A stretch of DNA of 40,861 bases from a virus (IMGVR_UViG_3300049043_000083:1-40861); one strand, 5' to 3'. Positions 19,334 to 28,656 are shown, counted from the stretch's first letter. Notes: generated by a model not told the origin, from the letters alone. Translations and numbers: made by a program.

Positions 19334-20676
19334 GCGACGAAGACTTGATCTCCTCAGATATCTCCGCAGCCGGATTACCTGATATGCCGCTAGACCCTAC
19401 CCTTGTTCGCGGGCTGACCCCTATTGGTTTCCTCAGCGCGCGCCGGAGGACAAGCTGAACCAGCTTGCCGCCATCATGCGGATGGAAGAGTTCGACCAGC
19501 AACGCGCAGGCCAACGCGCTGGCGCGCCAGGAGTCCGCGCGGAAGCAGGAAGAGGCCAACATGCTGCGGCAAGCGACGCAGGGGATTGACCCGTCAAAGC
19601 CAGAGACGTGGAACCCTTTGCTTAAAGCGGGTGGGTCTGGCGTAGATCTATACAAGTCGCTGGGCGAAGCGCGCAAAGCCGAGCAAGCTGGTTCACTTGA
19701 ACGCGCCAAAGTAAAATGGAGTTTTTCAGAACCAACTTGCTGCCCATGGCGAATACGCCGGATGCGCTTCGCAAGTATGTGCTGGCGCTGCAGCATAGAT
19801 CCTGAGTTAGCCCCCTTGGTGGGCGCCACAGGCGACGAAAATTCGCGATGCAGGAATTCGACACGGCGCTGCAAAACGGCAGTCTTGACCAAGTAAAATG
19901 GCGCTGTCGGGCGCCACGCCGGACAAATGGGAAGACCTCCAGCTTAGACGTAAACAGCGGCTGGTGGACGAGCGTCGGATAGGGCTGGACGAGGAAAAGT
20001 TCGCGTTTGAGCGGGCTAACCCTGGCCTTGAAATCAAGGAAACTCCGCAAGGTCTGGTCGCGGTTGACAAGCGCACGGGCGCAGCTCGGAGCGTTACGCT
20101 CGACGGTCAGACAATCGAAAGCAAGGATTCGCCTGAGTATCAGGCCAAAGTCGCAGGCGCCAAGAAAGAAGCGGAACTTAACGTGCAGTCTGTTGCAGAA
20201 CAGGCGGCACGCAAACGCGGCGCGACGCAAGTGTTGTCCGCGCTCGACATTACCGCTGACAAGCCGGATGCGGAAGACCGCATCTCTACGCTCATTCAAA
20301 AGTCTACCGGCGGGCTTGTGCAACGAGGTGTTTCGGAAAATCCCCGCGCAGTGGGCCTCACCACTTCGGGTCGGCAGGCTATCTCTGAACCTGAGACGTT
20401 GGCGACCAGCACCACGCTGGACCTGCTTAGCGGCAAAGTAGGCGCGGGCATCTCCAACGCCGACCGTGACTTTTTCTTAGCCACGCTGGGAGATATCGCC
20501 AACCCTAACAAGCCCGCACAAGAAAGACTCGCCGCATGGAATCAGGCCAAGATGCGGCTGATGCGTATGAGCCGAGACTCTGAGAAGTTTTCGACGCCGG
20601 CCGCTGCGCCGGTGGTGATGCAACTACTACGAAAAGCTACGTTTACGTTCCTGGCCAAGGAATGGTGCCGAAATGA
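19330..20676 (+). CDS. Ejection-type internal virion protein B (several frameshifts)
   Basis: About 448 residues. ATG 19330 (MSDEDLISSDISAAGLPDMP) overlaps the end of protein A. Shifts near 19440, 19510, 19725, 19795, 19845 and 20610 connect EDKLNQLAAIMRMEEFDQQ, ALARQESARKQEEANMLRQ, KMEFFRTNLLPMANTPDALR and a long helical region (LRRKQRLVDERRIGLDEEKF). The sequence is highly alpha-helical and charged, as in gp20/gp16-like proteins, which form a conduit through the cell envelope during DNA entry. After the last shift it ends YVYVPGQGMVPK with a TGA overlapping the next ATG (AAATGAA). The role is assigned by position. Confidence 0.6.
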
Positions 20677-22960
20677 ATACAGTGGATATTCCGGGCGTAG
20701 GTACGGTCACTTTTCCGGCGGAAATGACGCCGGATCAAATTCAGACTGTTATTGAAACGGAAATACTACCAAAGAGTAAATCTGCGGCGCCGCCGGGCAT
20801 GGCAGGGCTAGCGGGCTTGAGCCTCAATGAAGTCCGGCGCCGCTTCGCCTTTTCAAACCGCCCGCGACGTAGCGGCGGGGGTTGCGGGCGGTGCGGTTCC
20901 GCTTGTCGGGATGACATTAGGCGAGTCAAAGGAAGAAATGAACCAGCGCCGCGCGGCGATTCAGCGCGCTACTGGCGGCGACCCCAATTCAAGCGGGTAC
21001 TCATTAGGATCCTTTGGCACTCAGTTTGGACTGCTGGCCGGCGCCGGCAATGTGCTGGGCGGCGGCGCGCGGGCGCTGGGGGCGGCGCCAGAGGTCATCT
21101 CTGCCTTGCAGGCTGGCGGTTTCGCCAGCAAAGCGCCATGGTGGGCTCGCGCTGCGGGCGGCGGCGCTGGCGGCGCGCTATCGGGCGGCATGATGGAGCC
21201 CAGCGAGCCGGCAAGCGGCGGTGCGGGCGGCGCTGTGCTCGGGGCGACCGCATCGATGTTGCTTCCGTATCTTGGGGCTAAAGCCATGGGCGTGGTCAAC
21301 GCGCTATCCCCCCGGCACGCGCAGAACGTCATCAACAGCATTTACTCCAAAGCGTTTAACAATGACCCGGCCAAGATTCAGATGGCTGAGTCGCTGGCGG
21401 CGCAGGGGCGCAACCGCAGAACAGATCCGCAGTAGCTACGCAATCCCCGGCGTTTGCGGTATTGGTGGCCCAGTCCAAGAAAAGCACGCAAGCAGTCAAC
21501 CTGCTCGCGTTTGACGTGGAGACGGCGCGCGACACCGCGCTGGCGAACACGCTTGCGGGTGCGGAGAACGTAGTCGCACCGGCAGCGACACGCGCGCAGA
21601 CCGCAGCGCAGAGCAGCGGCGCGCTGCTACCGGAAGTCGCGCCTGAGCGGCCCTGGCGCCGAACTGCTTCAAGCGGCGAAAGCGGAAAAGAAGGCCGCGC
21701 GCGACACGATAATCCGCCCCGCGTATGAAGCTGCTTTCAAAGCCGCCGGGGAAACGCCGAACATTGATGTCAGCACGCTAGTACGCGACTTCGCTAAAAT
21801 TGCAGGGTCGCCGTCTGCCAAATGGAGACCAACTGACGTGCCGTCTCAAGTCGGGGCTACGCTCCGCAGCTTCAAGACGCGGAAAGAACAGTTAGGGTTT
21901 ATGGAGTCTAGGGCGGCGAAAGATATTCCGCCTACCGCATCTCTGCGCGAAATGGACGGGCTCGGAGCGCAATTAACGAAGAATCGCGGAATGCTGCCGC
22001 ATTGGGGGACGCTAACCGCGCGAAAATCTTAAATGAACTTCACGATTCTATTGATAACGCTGTAGAGAAAAGCAACCTTTCGCAAACGGCAAAAGATTTG
22101 TACGGCGACGCGATAACGAAATATCGCGAAGATTTTATGCCTCGGTTTAAGACCGGAGAGCAGGTGGACGTTTTTCGCCAGGTTCGTAACCAGCCCGGGG
22201 TTTTGCCGGAAGACATGATTACGAAGTTCATCCAGCCTGGCGGCGAACAAGGTGCGATTAACTTGGTGAAGATGATCGGAGACAACCCGCAAGGCAAACA
22301 AGCCGCCACCCAAGGGCTGAGCAACTGTTTCGCCAGAAGGTAGTCAAAAACGGCGTCATTGACCCCAAAGCCGTAAACAAGTTTATGGCTGACTACAAGC
22401 AGCCGCTGGCAACGCTGGAAGCCGCCGGTATCCGACTTGCCCCCACGGCGTCAATGGCGCGTCAAGAAGCAATCGCGCTCCCGGCCGAGGCAAAGCGTCT
22501 GACTGACCAAAGCAACACCATTGCTCAGCTAAAACAAGAAATCGCAGTCAAGCCAAACAGCCCCGCTGCAATTCGGTCCTTGGCTGACGCGGAAGCCGCC
22601 ATTGCGGATGTGTCCGCCGCGCTTCAGGATAAGCAGAAGTTCCTAAAACTGGTGTCGTTTGGCTCTGGCGTAGACGAGAAATTGATGAATCTTGGCGTAA
22701 GCGGGCCAATCAAAATCCCGGTCGGGATCACAACTGAAATCCTCTATAACAACGTCAATCGATTCCTGCGCGAGCGCCTTAGCGCCAAAGTAGCCGATAA
22801 AATCGGGCGTGAGTTGTTGGACTCCGGGGCGCTTGAAAAGGCTCTCCAGAACCTAAGAGGGCAATCGCCAGTACCCCAGAATACGCTGGCGCAGCGCGCA
22901 GTTGGGTTCGCCAAGAAGGCCACCCCTAACGCTCTGCTGACGCTGCCGATTGAAGATTAG
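20673..22960 (+). CDS. Ejection-type internal virion protein C (about seven frameshifts)
   Basis: About 760 residues when rebuilt. It begins MNTVDIPGVGTVTFPAEM, followed by TPDQIQTVIETEILPK, a short domain common at the start of large podovirus internal proteins. Then a Gly/Ala-rich, membrane-prone stretch (about 60-200: GSFGTQFGLLAGAGNVLGGG, GGALSGGMMEPSEP) and a long helical C-terminal half, with breaks near 20835, 21410, 21465, 21640, 22000 and 22320. The end GFAKKATPNALLTLPIED at 22960 is intact. A glycine-rich membrane-active segment in a large virion protein fits a role in genome delivery like P22 gp16. No lytic transglycosylase motif was seen. Confidence 0.6.
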
Positions 22961-23010
22961 GACAAACTCCCAATGACCACCCGGCTTTGCTGCGGTATAA
23001 GGAGACTTTG

Positions 23011-23256
23011 ATGAGCTGGGTGCTGGATATGCAGGGTGTGATCAACGCGGCACTTGGCGCGCTCATCACCGTCATCGCGTGGCTCGCGCATGAACTGTGG
23101 TCGGCGGTTAAGGAGCTGAAGGCTGACCTGTACAAGCTGCGCGAAGACTTGCCCCGCACTTACGTCCTCAAGGAGGACTATCGCCGGGACATCTACGAGA
23201 TGAAAGACATGCTCGCCAAAATCTTCGACAAGCTGGACGGGAAGCAGGACAAATGA
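23011..23256 (+). CDS. Small membrane protein of the lysis module
   Basis: 81 residues. An N-terminal hydrophobic segment (VINAALGALITVIAWLAHEL, about residues 9-28) is followed by a charged helix (ELKADLYKLREDLPRTYV and MKDMLAKIFDKLDGKQDK) suggestive of a coiled coil. It has a good AAGGAGA ribosome binding site and a stop overlapping the endolysin start by four bases. Similar small proteins precede endolysins in many podoviruses and are annotated as holin-like or spanin-like; I cannot tell which. Confidence 0.65.
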   Translation: MSWVLDMQGVINAALGALITVIAWLAHELWSAVKELKADLYKLREDLPRTYVLKEDYRRDIYEMKDMLAKIFDKLDGKQDK

Positions 23257-23606
23257 CACTTGGCGAGAAACAGAGACTTTTCACCCGCCTAGTCGGAAGG
23301 CTCATCGAATGGGCCTACGCGCAGGGCTACGAACTCACGTTTGGCGACGCATACCGCAGCCCGGAGCAGGCGCGCATGAACGCGCAGGTGGGGAAGGGGA
23401 TCGTGAACTACTCGCACTGCGAACGCCTGGCGATTGACCTCAACCTGTTCAACAACGGCGTCTATCTGCTCCGCACCGAGGCCTACGAACCACTAGGCGT
23501 CTACTGGGAGACGTTTAGGCGCCGAGCTGCCGCTGGGGCGGGCGGTTCTCGCGCCCGGACGGCAACCATTTCAGCATCGCGCATGGCGGGCGCAAGCGAT
23601 CGGCGA
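23253..23606 (+). CDS. Endolysin, peptidase M15-like (frameshifted)
   Basis: MTLGEKQRLFTRLVGRLIEW, then GDAYRSPEQARMNAQVGKG and NYSHCERLAIDLNLF give the first half; SHCERLAIDL corresponds to the zinc-binding SxHxxGxAxDL element of VanY-type M15 peptidases, with Leu in place of the usual Gly. After a shift near 23520 the second half has RFSRPDGNHFSIAHGGRK, carrying the other zinc histidine in DGNHF. The enzyme should cleave peptidoglycan stem peptides. Length (about 115-120 residues) is normal for small M15 endolysins. The 3' end is uncertain because the next gene overlaps and another indel is likely near 23600. Confidence 0.82.
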
Positions 23607-24009
23607 CCTCATCGCCGGCCTGCTTGGCAAAGTCCTCGACCGCGCATGGCCCGACCCAACCAGAAAGCAGCAGCCGCGCAGGCCCTCGCGGAACTCCAGC
23701 AGGCGGGCGAGTTCAAGCGCCTCGATGTCGAACTCGCAGCAATGCAGGCGCAGACCAACATCAACGCCGCCGAGGCCGCTAGCACCGACCCGTTCACCAG
23801 CCGCTGGCGCCCGTTCATCGGTTGGGTGTGCGGCGTTGGCTTTGGCTGGAACTTCATCGGCCTGCCCATCGCCCGCGTGGCGTGCGACCTAGCGGGCCAT
23901 CCGCTAGCGATTGCCCCCGCCGATATGTCCGAGATGATGCCGATTCTTCTCGGGATGCTCGGCCTGGGCGGGCTGCGGACGTATCGAGAAGATGGCCGGG
24001 AAGGCATGA
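23583..24009 (+). CDS. Holin, GTA_holin_3TM-like (frameshifted)
   Basis: Rebuilt as about 141 residues. IGDLIAGLLGKVLDRAWPD at the start is in one frame. The main frame then gives ALAELQQAGEFKRLDVELAA, the conserved STDPFTSRWRPFIGWVCGVG and three hydrophobic stretches up to MMPILLGMLGLGGLRTY. A one-base shift near 23985 restores the usual ending TYEKMAGKA. This is the 3TM holin seen in gene transfer agents and many phages; it makes membrane lesions that release the endolysin. ATG 23646 is an alternative shorter start. The stop overlaps the next ATG (ATGA). Confidence 0.8.
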
Positions 24010-24472
24010 CGTTCTTCGTCATCCTGTTCGCCGCGCTGGCCGACCGTATGCGTGGCGGTTTCCCGGAGCGCCGCTTCTGGGGCCGTGACATCGTCCGCAT
24101 GGCCGCTTGGTACGCCAGCGGCGCGCTGGTCGCCATGCTCATCCGCCCCGACTGGTGGTGCCTGCTGGCCGGCGTCCTGTACGCCCAAGGCGACCGTCAG
24201 GACATGTCCGTCATGGCAGAACTCATCCGCCCCGACGGAAAACGGCTGAAAGGCTGGCTGGGGCAGTTCCGCATTGGCGCGGTTTTCGCCGCCTGCGTGG
24301 CGCCGATGCTGGCGGTTGACCTAGCCTACTGGCCGATGGTCGTGGCGGCGGGGTGGCCCCTGCGCTGGGCGCTATCGCCGCGCAGGGGGTGCCGGTCAGC
24401 AGTCGATGGGCTTGGATGGAGGTCGGCCGGGGGGCGGCGGTGGCGGGGCTGGCGGCGCTCCTCGCGCGATAA
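24006..24472 (+). CDS. Membrane protein of the lysis region, unknown (one frameshift)
   Basis: About 155 residues. MTFFVILFAALADRMRGGF, then MAAWYASGALVAMLIRPDWW, GQFRIGAVFAACVAPMLAVD and PMVVAAAL-type hydrophobic segments give three or four membrane helices. A shift in a G-rich run near 24355 leads to the end WMEVGRGAAVAGLAALLAR and TAA at 24470-24472. It is the last gene of the late operon and converges on the minus-strand gene at 24396-24669, overlapping it by 77 bases. Its function is unknown; a lysis or superinfection role is possible. Confidence 0.6.
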
Positions 24473-24669
24473 GCCGCTCGATGTACCAGCGGGCCTTCCG
24501 CAGGTCTTCGATCCCGCCCTTGCGCTTCCACCGCCACAGGTACTTGATGGCGTTGGCGGTGCATACCGCCTCGATGCCCGTCCAGACCGACGGTGGCGGC
24601 CTCCAGCGCGTCAATGCACTCGACCCCACCGGCGGTGTAGTGGGGCGGGTGGTTGACCGAGTCGGTCAT
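24396..24669 (-). CDS. DUF3310-like protein (one frameshift)
   Basis: Reading leftward from ATG 24669: MTDSVNHPPHYTAGGVECID then, after a shift near 24590, GIEAVCTANAIKYLWRWKRK, GGIEDLRKARWYIERLIA and a proline-rich tail. NHPxHY at the N-terminus and NAIKYxxRxxxKG...DLxKAxWYL are the hallmarks of the DUF3310 (SaV-like) family, common in phage genomes and of debated function (a link to nucleotide metabolism has been suggested). It is the last gene of the leftward operon. Its start follows the preceding stop directly. Confidence 0.85.
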
Positions 24670-24839
24670 GCCATCAGTTCCTTACGCTCGCGCTCGGCGC
24701 GCATCGCGCAGAACCGCTGGTGCAGCCGCAGCATGACGGTCACGCGGCGCCGGCCTGCGTGTTCCTCCATCAGCATTTCCTTGATTTCGTTCTCGGTCAT
24801 GTTCGGCATGTCTGCCAGCAGTTTTCGCCAGGTCTTCAT
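24666..24839 (-). CDS. Small helical protein, unknown
   Basis: 57 residues: MKTWRKLLADMPNMTENEIK, then EMLMEEHAGRRRVTVMLRLH and a basic end (MRAERERKELMA). It is charged and fully helical. Its ATG overlaps the helicase stop (AAATGAAG) and its stop abuts the DUF3310 start, so it is certainly in the operon. Similar short ORFs accompany SNF2/VRR-NUC cassettes in phages. No function is known. Confidence 0.65.
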   Translation of the reverse strand: MKTWRKLLADMPNMTENEIKEMLMEEHAGRRRVTVMLRLHQRFCAMRAERERKELMA

Positions 24840-26139
24840 TTCAGCGCCTCCAAGGCAATATCGGACAGGTTTCGTTTGTCGTGCAGCGCGCGCCAGATGG
24901 TCTGGTCTATCGTCTGCTGCGCCAGAAGGACATAGCACCAGACGGCGATGTTGCTGCCCGCTGCGATGCAGCCGGCCGACGGTCTGTTCAAAGAGTTCCA
25001 GTGACCACGGCAGCGACAGGAACACAATCTTGCTCCCGCCCTGCTGCAAGTTGAGCCCGTGCCCTGCTGATTTTGGGTGCAGCAGCAAGATAGACACTTT
25101 CCCGCAGTTCCACCGCTGAATGGCTCGGTTGTCATCTAGGGTCACCGCCATAGCGCCGTACCGCGCCTTGAGCGCGGCAAGTTCCGCCTGAAAATTGTAA
25201 ACGATTATTGTAGGTGCGAACTGATTTTCCGCAAGCAATTCGTCAAGCCTTTCCAGTTTATGTTGCGAGTACCAGTGGGTGTTGCCGTCAACGTAGACGA
25301 ACCCCGCCGACAACTGCTGGAGCTTGTTCGTCACGCTGCCGGCGTTGAGCGCCACGGCCCTGGCGTCCGGCAGATCAGCCACAAACTGCTTTTTCATGGA
25401 GTCATAGGGCGCCCGATCCAACAGCTTGGTGTGAACCTCTACCACATTGAGCGGAGGCAGCGTGTCGGCGTATACGCCCGCTTCTAGTAGAAAGGTCGCC
25501 GGCTTGATGCGTGCCATCACCTTCTCAAGAGAACCCGGAACCGGCGCCCATTCGTCAAACTCACGGCTGATGCAGGTGAAGTACTGTTGCAGGAAGGCGC
25601 CCTTGCTGCGGCCGAGCAGGGACTGGTCGACGATCTTGCACTGCCCGAACACATCCTCCAGCCCGTTGGACTGGTAAACGACCCGGTCAGGCCCCACCGC
25701 GTCTCGATGTTGCCGATCGACCTTCTCAAACGCCTTGAACCGCTTGCCGCTCGCTGTTCTTCAGCCGGGTGAGTTCGTCGAACACCACAGCGTCGAAGGC
25801 CAGCGGCTGCTCGGCCAGCCATTGCAGGTTGTCGTAGTTGGTCACCACGACATGCGCGTCGGCGCGGCCAGCGCCGCCAGCCGCTGGGCCGGCGTGCCAA
25901 TGCGGCCAGCGACATGAGCAGCCCCGGCGCCCATTTGACGGCTTCCACGGGCCACACGTCGGTCACGACGCGCTTGGGAGCTACCACAAGGAAACGACGC
26001 ACGTCGCCGCGCCAGATTGCGTCTTGCATGGCCGTGAGCGTGGTGGCTGTCTTGCCGGCGCCTACGGGCGCCAGCACCATAGCGCGGGGGTGCGGGTCAG
26101 GAACTGGGCTGCTGCCAGTTGATAGGGTCGGAGATCCAT
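24836..26139 (-). CDS. SNF2/SF2-family DNA helicase (several frameshifts)
   Basis: About 434 residues when joined. From ATG 26139: MDLRPYQLAAAQFLTRTP, the Q-motif-like beginning; after a shift near 26088, VLAPVGAGKTATT (Walker A); then VVAPKRVVTDVWPVE (motif Ia); a DEAx-type motif VVFDELTRLKNSE near 25750 in another frame; and the second RecA-like domain with TIIVYNFQAELAAL, GHGLNLQQGGSKIVF and ETVGRLHRSGQQ-like motifs V and VI (here EQTVGRLHRSGQQ). The last shift near 24970 gives the end WRALHDKRNLSDIALEALK. Such small SNF2 helicases next to VRR-NUC genes belong to a common phage replication/recombination cassette. The gene overlaps VRR-NUC by 43 bases. Confidence 0.88.
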
Positions 26140-26390
26140 TGGTCTACATCCTCTTTGGTCCACAGGACCGTATAGTTTTGTCCCAGCCGGCGCATGTCCT
26201 CCGCAAAGACCTTTTGCAGCTCAGACAGGCGCCCGCCGGTTGTTTTGAGTTCAATGAACCACGTCTGGCCGGGCAGGCAGACGATGCGGTCAGCCACGCC
26301 CCGATGGCTCAGGCTGGCGAACTTATACGCCACCCCGCCGGCCGCCTTGACGCGCTTGACCAAGTACTGCTCGACGACCTTCTCACTCAT
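26097..26390 (-). CDS. VRR-NUC domain nuclease
   Basis: 97 residues: MSEKVVEQYLVKRVKAAGG, with VAYKFASLSHRGVADRIV and TWFIELKTTGGRLSELQ. The GVADRI...FIELKTTGG...Q pattern gives the PD-(D/E)XK catalytic residues (D, E, K) of stand-alone phage VRR-NUC nucleases, which act on branched or flap DNA structures. It ends DVDQWISDPINWQQPSS. It is intact. Its ATG overlaps the end of the preceding small gene (GATGAGTGA). It works with the SNF2 helicase downstream. Confidence 0.92.
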   Translation of the reverse strand: MSEKVVEQYLVKRVKAAGGVAYKFASLSHRGVADRIVCLPGQTWFIELKTTGGRLSELQKVFAEDMRRLGQNYTVLWTKEDVDQWISDPINWQQPSS

Positions 26391-26538
26391 CGCGCTTCGC
26401 CGGGCTGTTCGCCTGGTGCAGCAGCCACCGCTCGCCCAGCCAGTCCAGCGCCGCGCGGCGCTTTTCGTCAAGGTCGGGCGCTTCGTCCCGAACCGGCGCC
26501 TTGAACAGCAGCGCCTCGATAAACTCGTTGTCAGTCAT
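26383..26538 (-). CDS. Small acidic protein, unknown
   Basis: 51 residues, found by reading through the short gap: MTDNEFIEALLFKAPVRDEA, then LDEKRRAALDWLGERWLLHQ and ANSPAKRDE. A good AAGGAGA ribosome binding site lies before ATG 26538. The stop overlaps the VRR-NUC start. It is helical and charged, with no recognised family. In related cassettes a small ORF of this type commonly precedes VRR-NUC. Confidence 0.65.
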   Translation of the reverse strand: MTDNEFIEALLFKAPVRDEAPDLDEKRRAALDWLGERWLLHQANSPAKRDE

Positions 26539-26568
26539 TTGCAATTCTCCTTCCTGCGCTCAGGTATC

Positions 26569-26874
26569 TCATTCCTGTCCCCTTGCGCGGATGGCGGCAG
26601 CCAGCAGATGCCCCGCCTCGTCCTCGCACACTTGCGCGCACGCCTCGCGCTCGGCTGCGAGCATCGCCTTGAGCGCATCGCGCTCTTTGGTCATTGCCAG
26701 CAATCTGGCCTCGGGCGTCCCAAGATAAAACGCATTGATCTGTGCTTGCTGCGCTGCCAACTCGACGGCGCACTTTCTCCGCTCGGCAGCGGCGACGAGG
26801 GCGGCGAAGCGTTCGATGTCAAGCGGGTCGCCGCCAGCCTCCCGCGCCATGCGGATAATGTCTTCTCTGGTCAT
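26569..26874 (-). CDS. Small phage protein, paralogue 1 (MTREDIIRMAREAGG type)
   Basis: 101 residues. The N-terminus MTREDIIRMAREAGGDPLDI and ERFAALVAAAER, a helical middle (MTKERDALKAMLAAEREACAQ) and the end AAAIRARGQE form a pattern frequent in phages of proteobacteria. Its role is not known. The neighbour at 26871-27104 shares the N-terminus and the end, so the two are paralogues. Starts and stops overlap (ATGA). Confidence 0.7.
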   Translation of the reverse strand: MTREDIIRMAREAGGDPLDIERFAALVAAAERRKCAVELAAQQAQINAFYLGTPEARLLAMTKERDALKAMLAAEREACAQVCEDEAGHLLAAAIRARGQE

Positions 26875-27104
26875 CGCTCACCCCTTGCTCGAATGGCTTT
26901 GAATACGCATCCAATGGATGCGTATATTCGTCCTCCGGCTTCGTCTGCCAAAGCAGCTTGATGCATCTCTTCCCGTTCGGCAGCGGCGACAAGGCGAGCG
27001 AAACGTTCGACATCGCTGATGTAGAAAACCCAGCGCACGTCAAAATCTGAAGGCCAGCCGCCCGCCTCTCTCGCCATGCGGATGATGTCGTCTCGGGTCG
27101 TCAT
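26871..27104 (-). CDS. Small phage protein, paralogue 2
   Basis: 77 residues: MTTRDDIIRMAREAGGWPSD, then DVERFARLVAAAEREEMHQA and the ending FKAIRARGER. It is clearly homologous to the protein at 26569-26874, but with different middle residues and shorter by about 24. Tandem duplication followed by divergence is the simplest explanation. It is intact and translationally coupled on both sides. Confidence 0.7.
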   Translation of the reverse strand: MTTRDDIIRMAREAGGWPSDFDVRWVFYISDVERFARLVAAAEREEMHQAALADEAGGRIYASIGCVFKAIRARGER

Positions 27105-27251
27105 TCAGTCATGTCCTCCAACTCCGAATCCCGATCCTGCGTGCGCTCCACAATCCTCAAAATTCTCAGCAAATGTAAATTGGTCAAGGGAATTTCTCCA
27201 TTTTCTCACCGATTTCTCAAGAATGTCCACAAGAATTTCTTCAAAAGTCAT
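27105..27251 (-). CDS. Small AT-rich ORF, unknown
   Basis: 48 residues: MTFEEILVDILEKSVRKWRN, then SLDQFTFAENFEDCGAHAGS and a short glycine-rich end. Base composition is markedly more AT-rich than the neighbours, especially in the first half, which hints at a different origin or at a structured region. The stop directly abuts the next ATG in frame, and the ATG overlaps the preceding stop. No family was recognised. Confidence 0.55.
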   Translation of the reverse strand: MTFEEILVDILEKSVRKWRNSLDQFTFAENFEDCGAHAGSGFGVGGHD

Positions 27252-27418
27252 TTCTGCTCTCCGTTCAGCATTCGATGCACATCCTGCAGCAACATCTTGT
27301 ACTCCACCATCTGATGAAACACGTCGCGGTAGTTCGCCCAGGCTTGGTCTGCCCTGCGCTGCTCCTCAGCCAGCAGGATTTCCAGTTTGGCAATCTCTCC
27401 GTCCTTGGCGACGGTCAT
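27248..27418 (-). CDS. Small coiled-coil protein
   Basis: 56 residues: MTVAKDGEIAKLEILLAEEQ, then RRADQAWANYRDVFHQMVEY and KMLLQDVHRMLNGEQK. The whole protein is predicted to be a single coiled-coil helix. Its start overlaps the preceding stop (ATGA) and its stop overlaps the following start. The function is unknown. Confidence 0.65.
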   Translation of the reverse strand: MTVAKDGEIAKLEILLAEEQRRADQAWANYRDVFHQMVEYKMLLQDVHRMLNGEQK

Positions 27419-27770
27419 GCCTGCCCCCTTGCGCGGATTCGCCACCGCGCAGTCACGTGTGATAAACAGATGCTCCAATGCTGCGCGATCCCACGCTCCA
27501 ACCCAGCCGTGCGGCGTCTCGGCCAGCCAGCGCACCGGCGCACATCGTTGCGCCTTCTTCGTTCGGCGGCTTGATGTCAAGCGCCATAGGCTTGGCCCGC
27601 TGCGCGCACGCCTCGCGCTCGGCTTTGGCCGCAGCGCGCCAGCCTTCCCAAGCCCAGAACGCTGGACTGCCCAGATAAAAGGGATTGCCCGGCGTTCCAG
27701 ATTTGTCACCGGAATCCCACCACGCGTGGAACTCCTGTGGGATTTCATCCCATGCTTCTTGACTAGTCAT
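27415..27770 (-). CDS. Small phage protein, Trp-rich (two frameshifts)
   Basis: About 118 residues when joined. From ATG 27770: MTSQEAWDEIPQEFHAWWDS, then FYLGSPAFWAWEGWRAAAKA and EREACAQ, with shifts near 27545 (into APVRWLAETPHGWVGAWD) and near 27440 (into RWRIRARGQA and a stop at 27415). The AEREACA and IRARGQ elements recur in the paralogues at 26569 and 26871, so this belongs to the same loose family. The role is unknown. Confidence 0.6.
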
Positions 27771-28163
27771 CTCTCTCTCCTTTTGTGATCGCCCAGCGCC
27801 TCTTGCCAAGTAACGCCCTTACTGTAGTTCTGCTGGTACACCAGCCTGATTGCCCGCTTCACCACGTCCGGCTGCTGCCGCCTGGCGCGCACCTCTTTCG
27901 CCGTCAGCGGCTCTGGGCGCGGCTTGTCGGCCTTGTTGCCCCAGCGGTAGACCGGCATCCAGTGCCGGTAGGTGCGGTCCCAGTTCGCAGATGTGGATCA
28001 GTTCCAGCGACCACAACTCGCGCAGGTGCCGGTAGGCGCAATTGGGCGCACAGCCCAGTTCCGCCGCCACCTCTAGGATGGTGTAGGGCTCGTTGTGTTC
28101 CTTCAGGAGCCACAGCACTTGGTACCCGGCGAACCGCTTCGCCTTCGTGTTAGTCCGTGCCAT
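27767..28163 (-). CDS. Winged-helix-like DNA-binding protein (one frameshift)
   Basis: About 131 residues. From ATG 28163: MARTNTKAKRFAGYQVLWLL, then EHNEPYTILEVAAELGCAPN and YRHLRELWSLELIHIC, a helix-turn-helix/winged-helix arrangement (about residues 15-60). After a shift near 27978: WDRTYRHWMPVYRWGNKADK and a basic C-terminus (TAKEVRARRQQPDVVKR). Phage proteins of this kind are often early regulators or replication accessory factors. Its start overlaps the stop of the small HTH gene. Confidence 0.7.
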
Positions 28164-28332
28164 TGATTTCCTCCACTGCCTGCCGCAGACGGTCCAGCGC
28201 CGGCGACCTCGCCCGCAGCCCACCGTCGCGCCACCGCGACACCTTGCTCGGCAGCACTCCGCATCGCCGACCAATGTCGGCTGCGGTCATGCCGCTATCC
28301 AATAGCGTCAGCACAAGGTCGCTGGTCTCCAT
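28150..28332 (-). CDS. Small helix-turn-helix protein
   Basis: 60 residues. METSDLVLTLLDSGMTAADI followed by GRRCGVLPSKVSRWRDGG is a compact HTH (Cro/XRE-like; recognition helix around SKVSRWRDG), then SPALDRLRQAVEEINGTD. A stand-alone HTH of this size in an early leftward operon is a candidate regulator, for example of the divergent promoter at 29450-29483. It is intact. Confidence 0.7.
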   Translation of the reverse strand: METSDLVLTLLDSGMTAADIGRRCGVLPSKVSRWRDGGLRARSPALDRLRQAVEEINGTD

Positions 28333-28656
28333 TGCGCGCCGGGCGGACGTCCAGCAGCGCCTCCAGCGCGCTGTAGATATCTGGCCGGCACGTCGTGCAG
28401 TTCCCACTTGGCGAGCTTGCGCGAGTCCACCCCCACGACCGTCCGCAGCGCGGTGCGCGTCCAGCCGGCCGGTGACCAGCCGCTGGATGAGCGGCGTCAG
28501 CACCGGCGGTGCGGTGGTCAGCGGTGGGCCGTCGAGGTTCCAGCGCACGCGCCAGGCGCGGCGAGGCAGGCCCTTGGCCTCCAACTGGTCGGCCAGGGCC
28601 ATTGCCTCGCGCCACTCTCGGTCGCTGGCGAAGTGAAGCCGGAATGCGTCACTCAT
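28295..28656 (-). CDS. Putative HTH-type early protein (two frameshifts)
   Basis: About 120 residues when joined. From ATG 28656: MSDAFRLHFASDREWREAMA, then ADQLEAKGLPRRAWRVRWN and LTPLIQRLVTGRLDA; after a shift near 28460, RTALRTVVGVDSRKLAKWEL (an HTH-like segment); after another near 28380, DIYSALEALLDVRPARNGD. The stop is at 28295. The RTVVGVDSRKLAKW element suggests DNA binding, but the family is not recognised. It overlaps the following HTH gene by about 38 bases. Confidence 0.5.

Noticed and set aside
27248-27748. A single 166-codon minus-strand gene starting MKSHRSSTRGG
   Set aside because: Its first part is the wrong frame of the gene at 27415-27770; only the last 56 codons (MTVAKDGEI onward) form a gene with proper overlaps.
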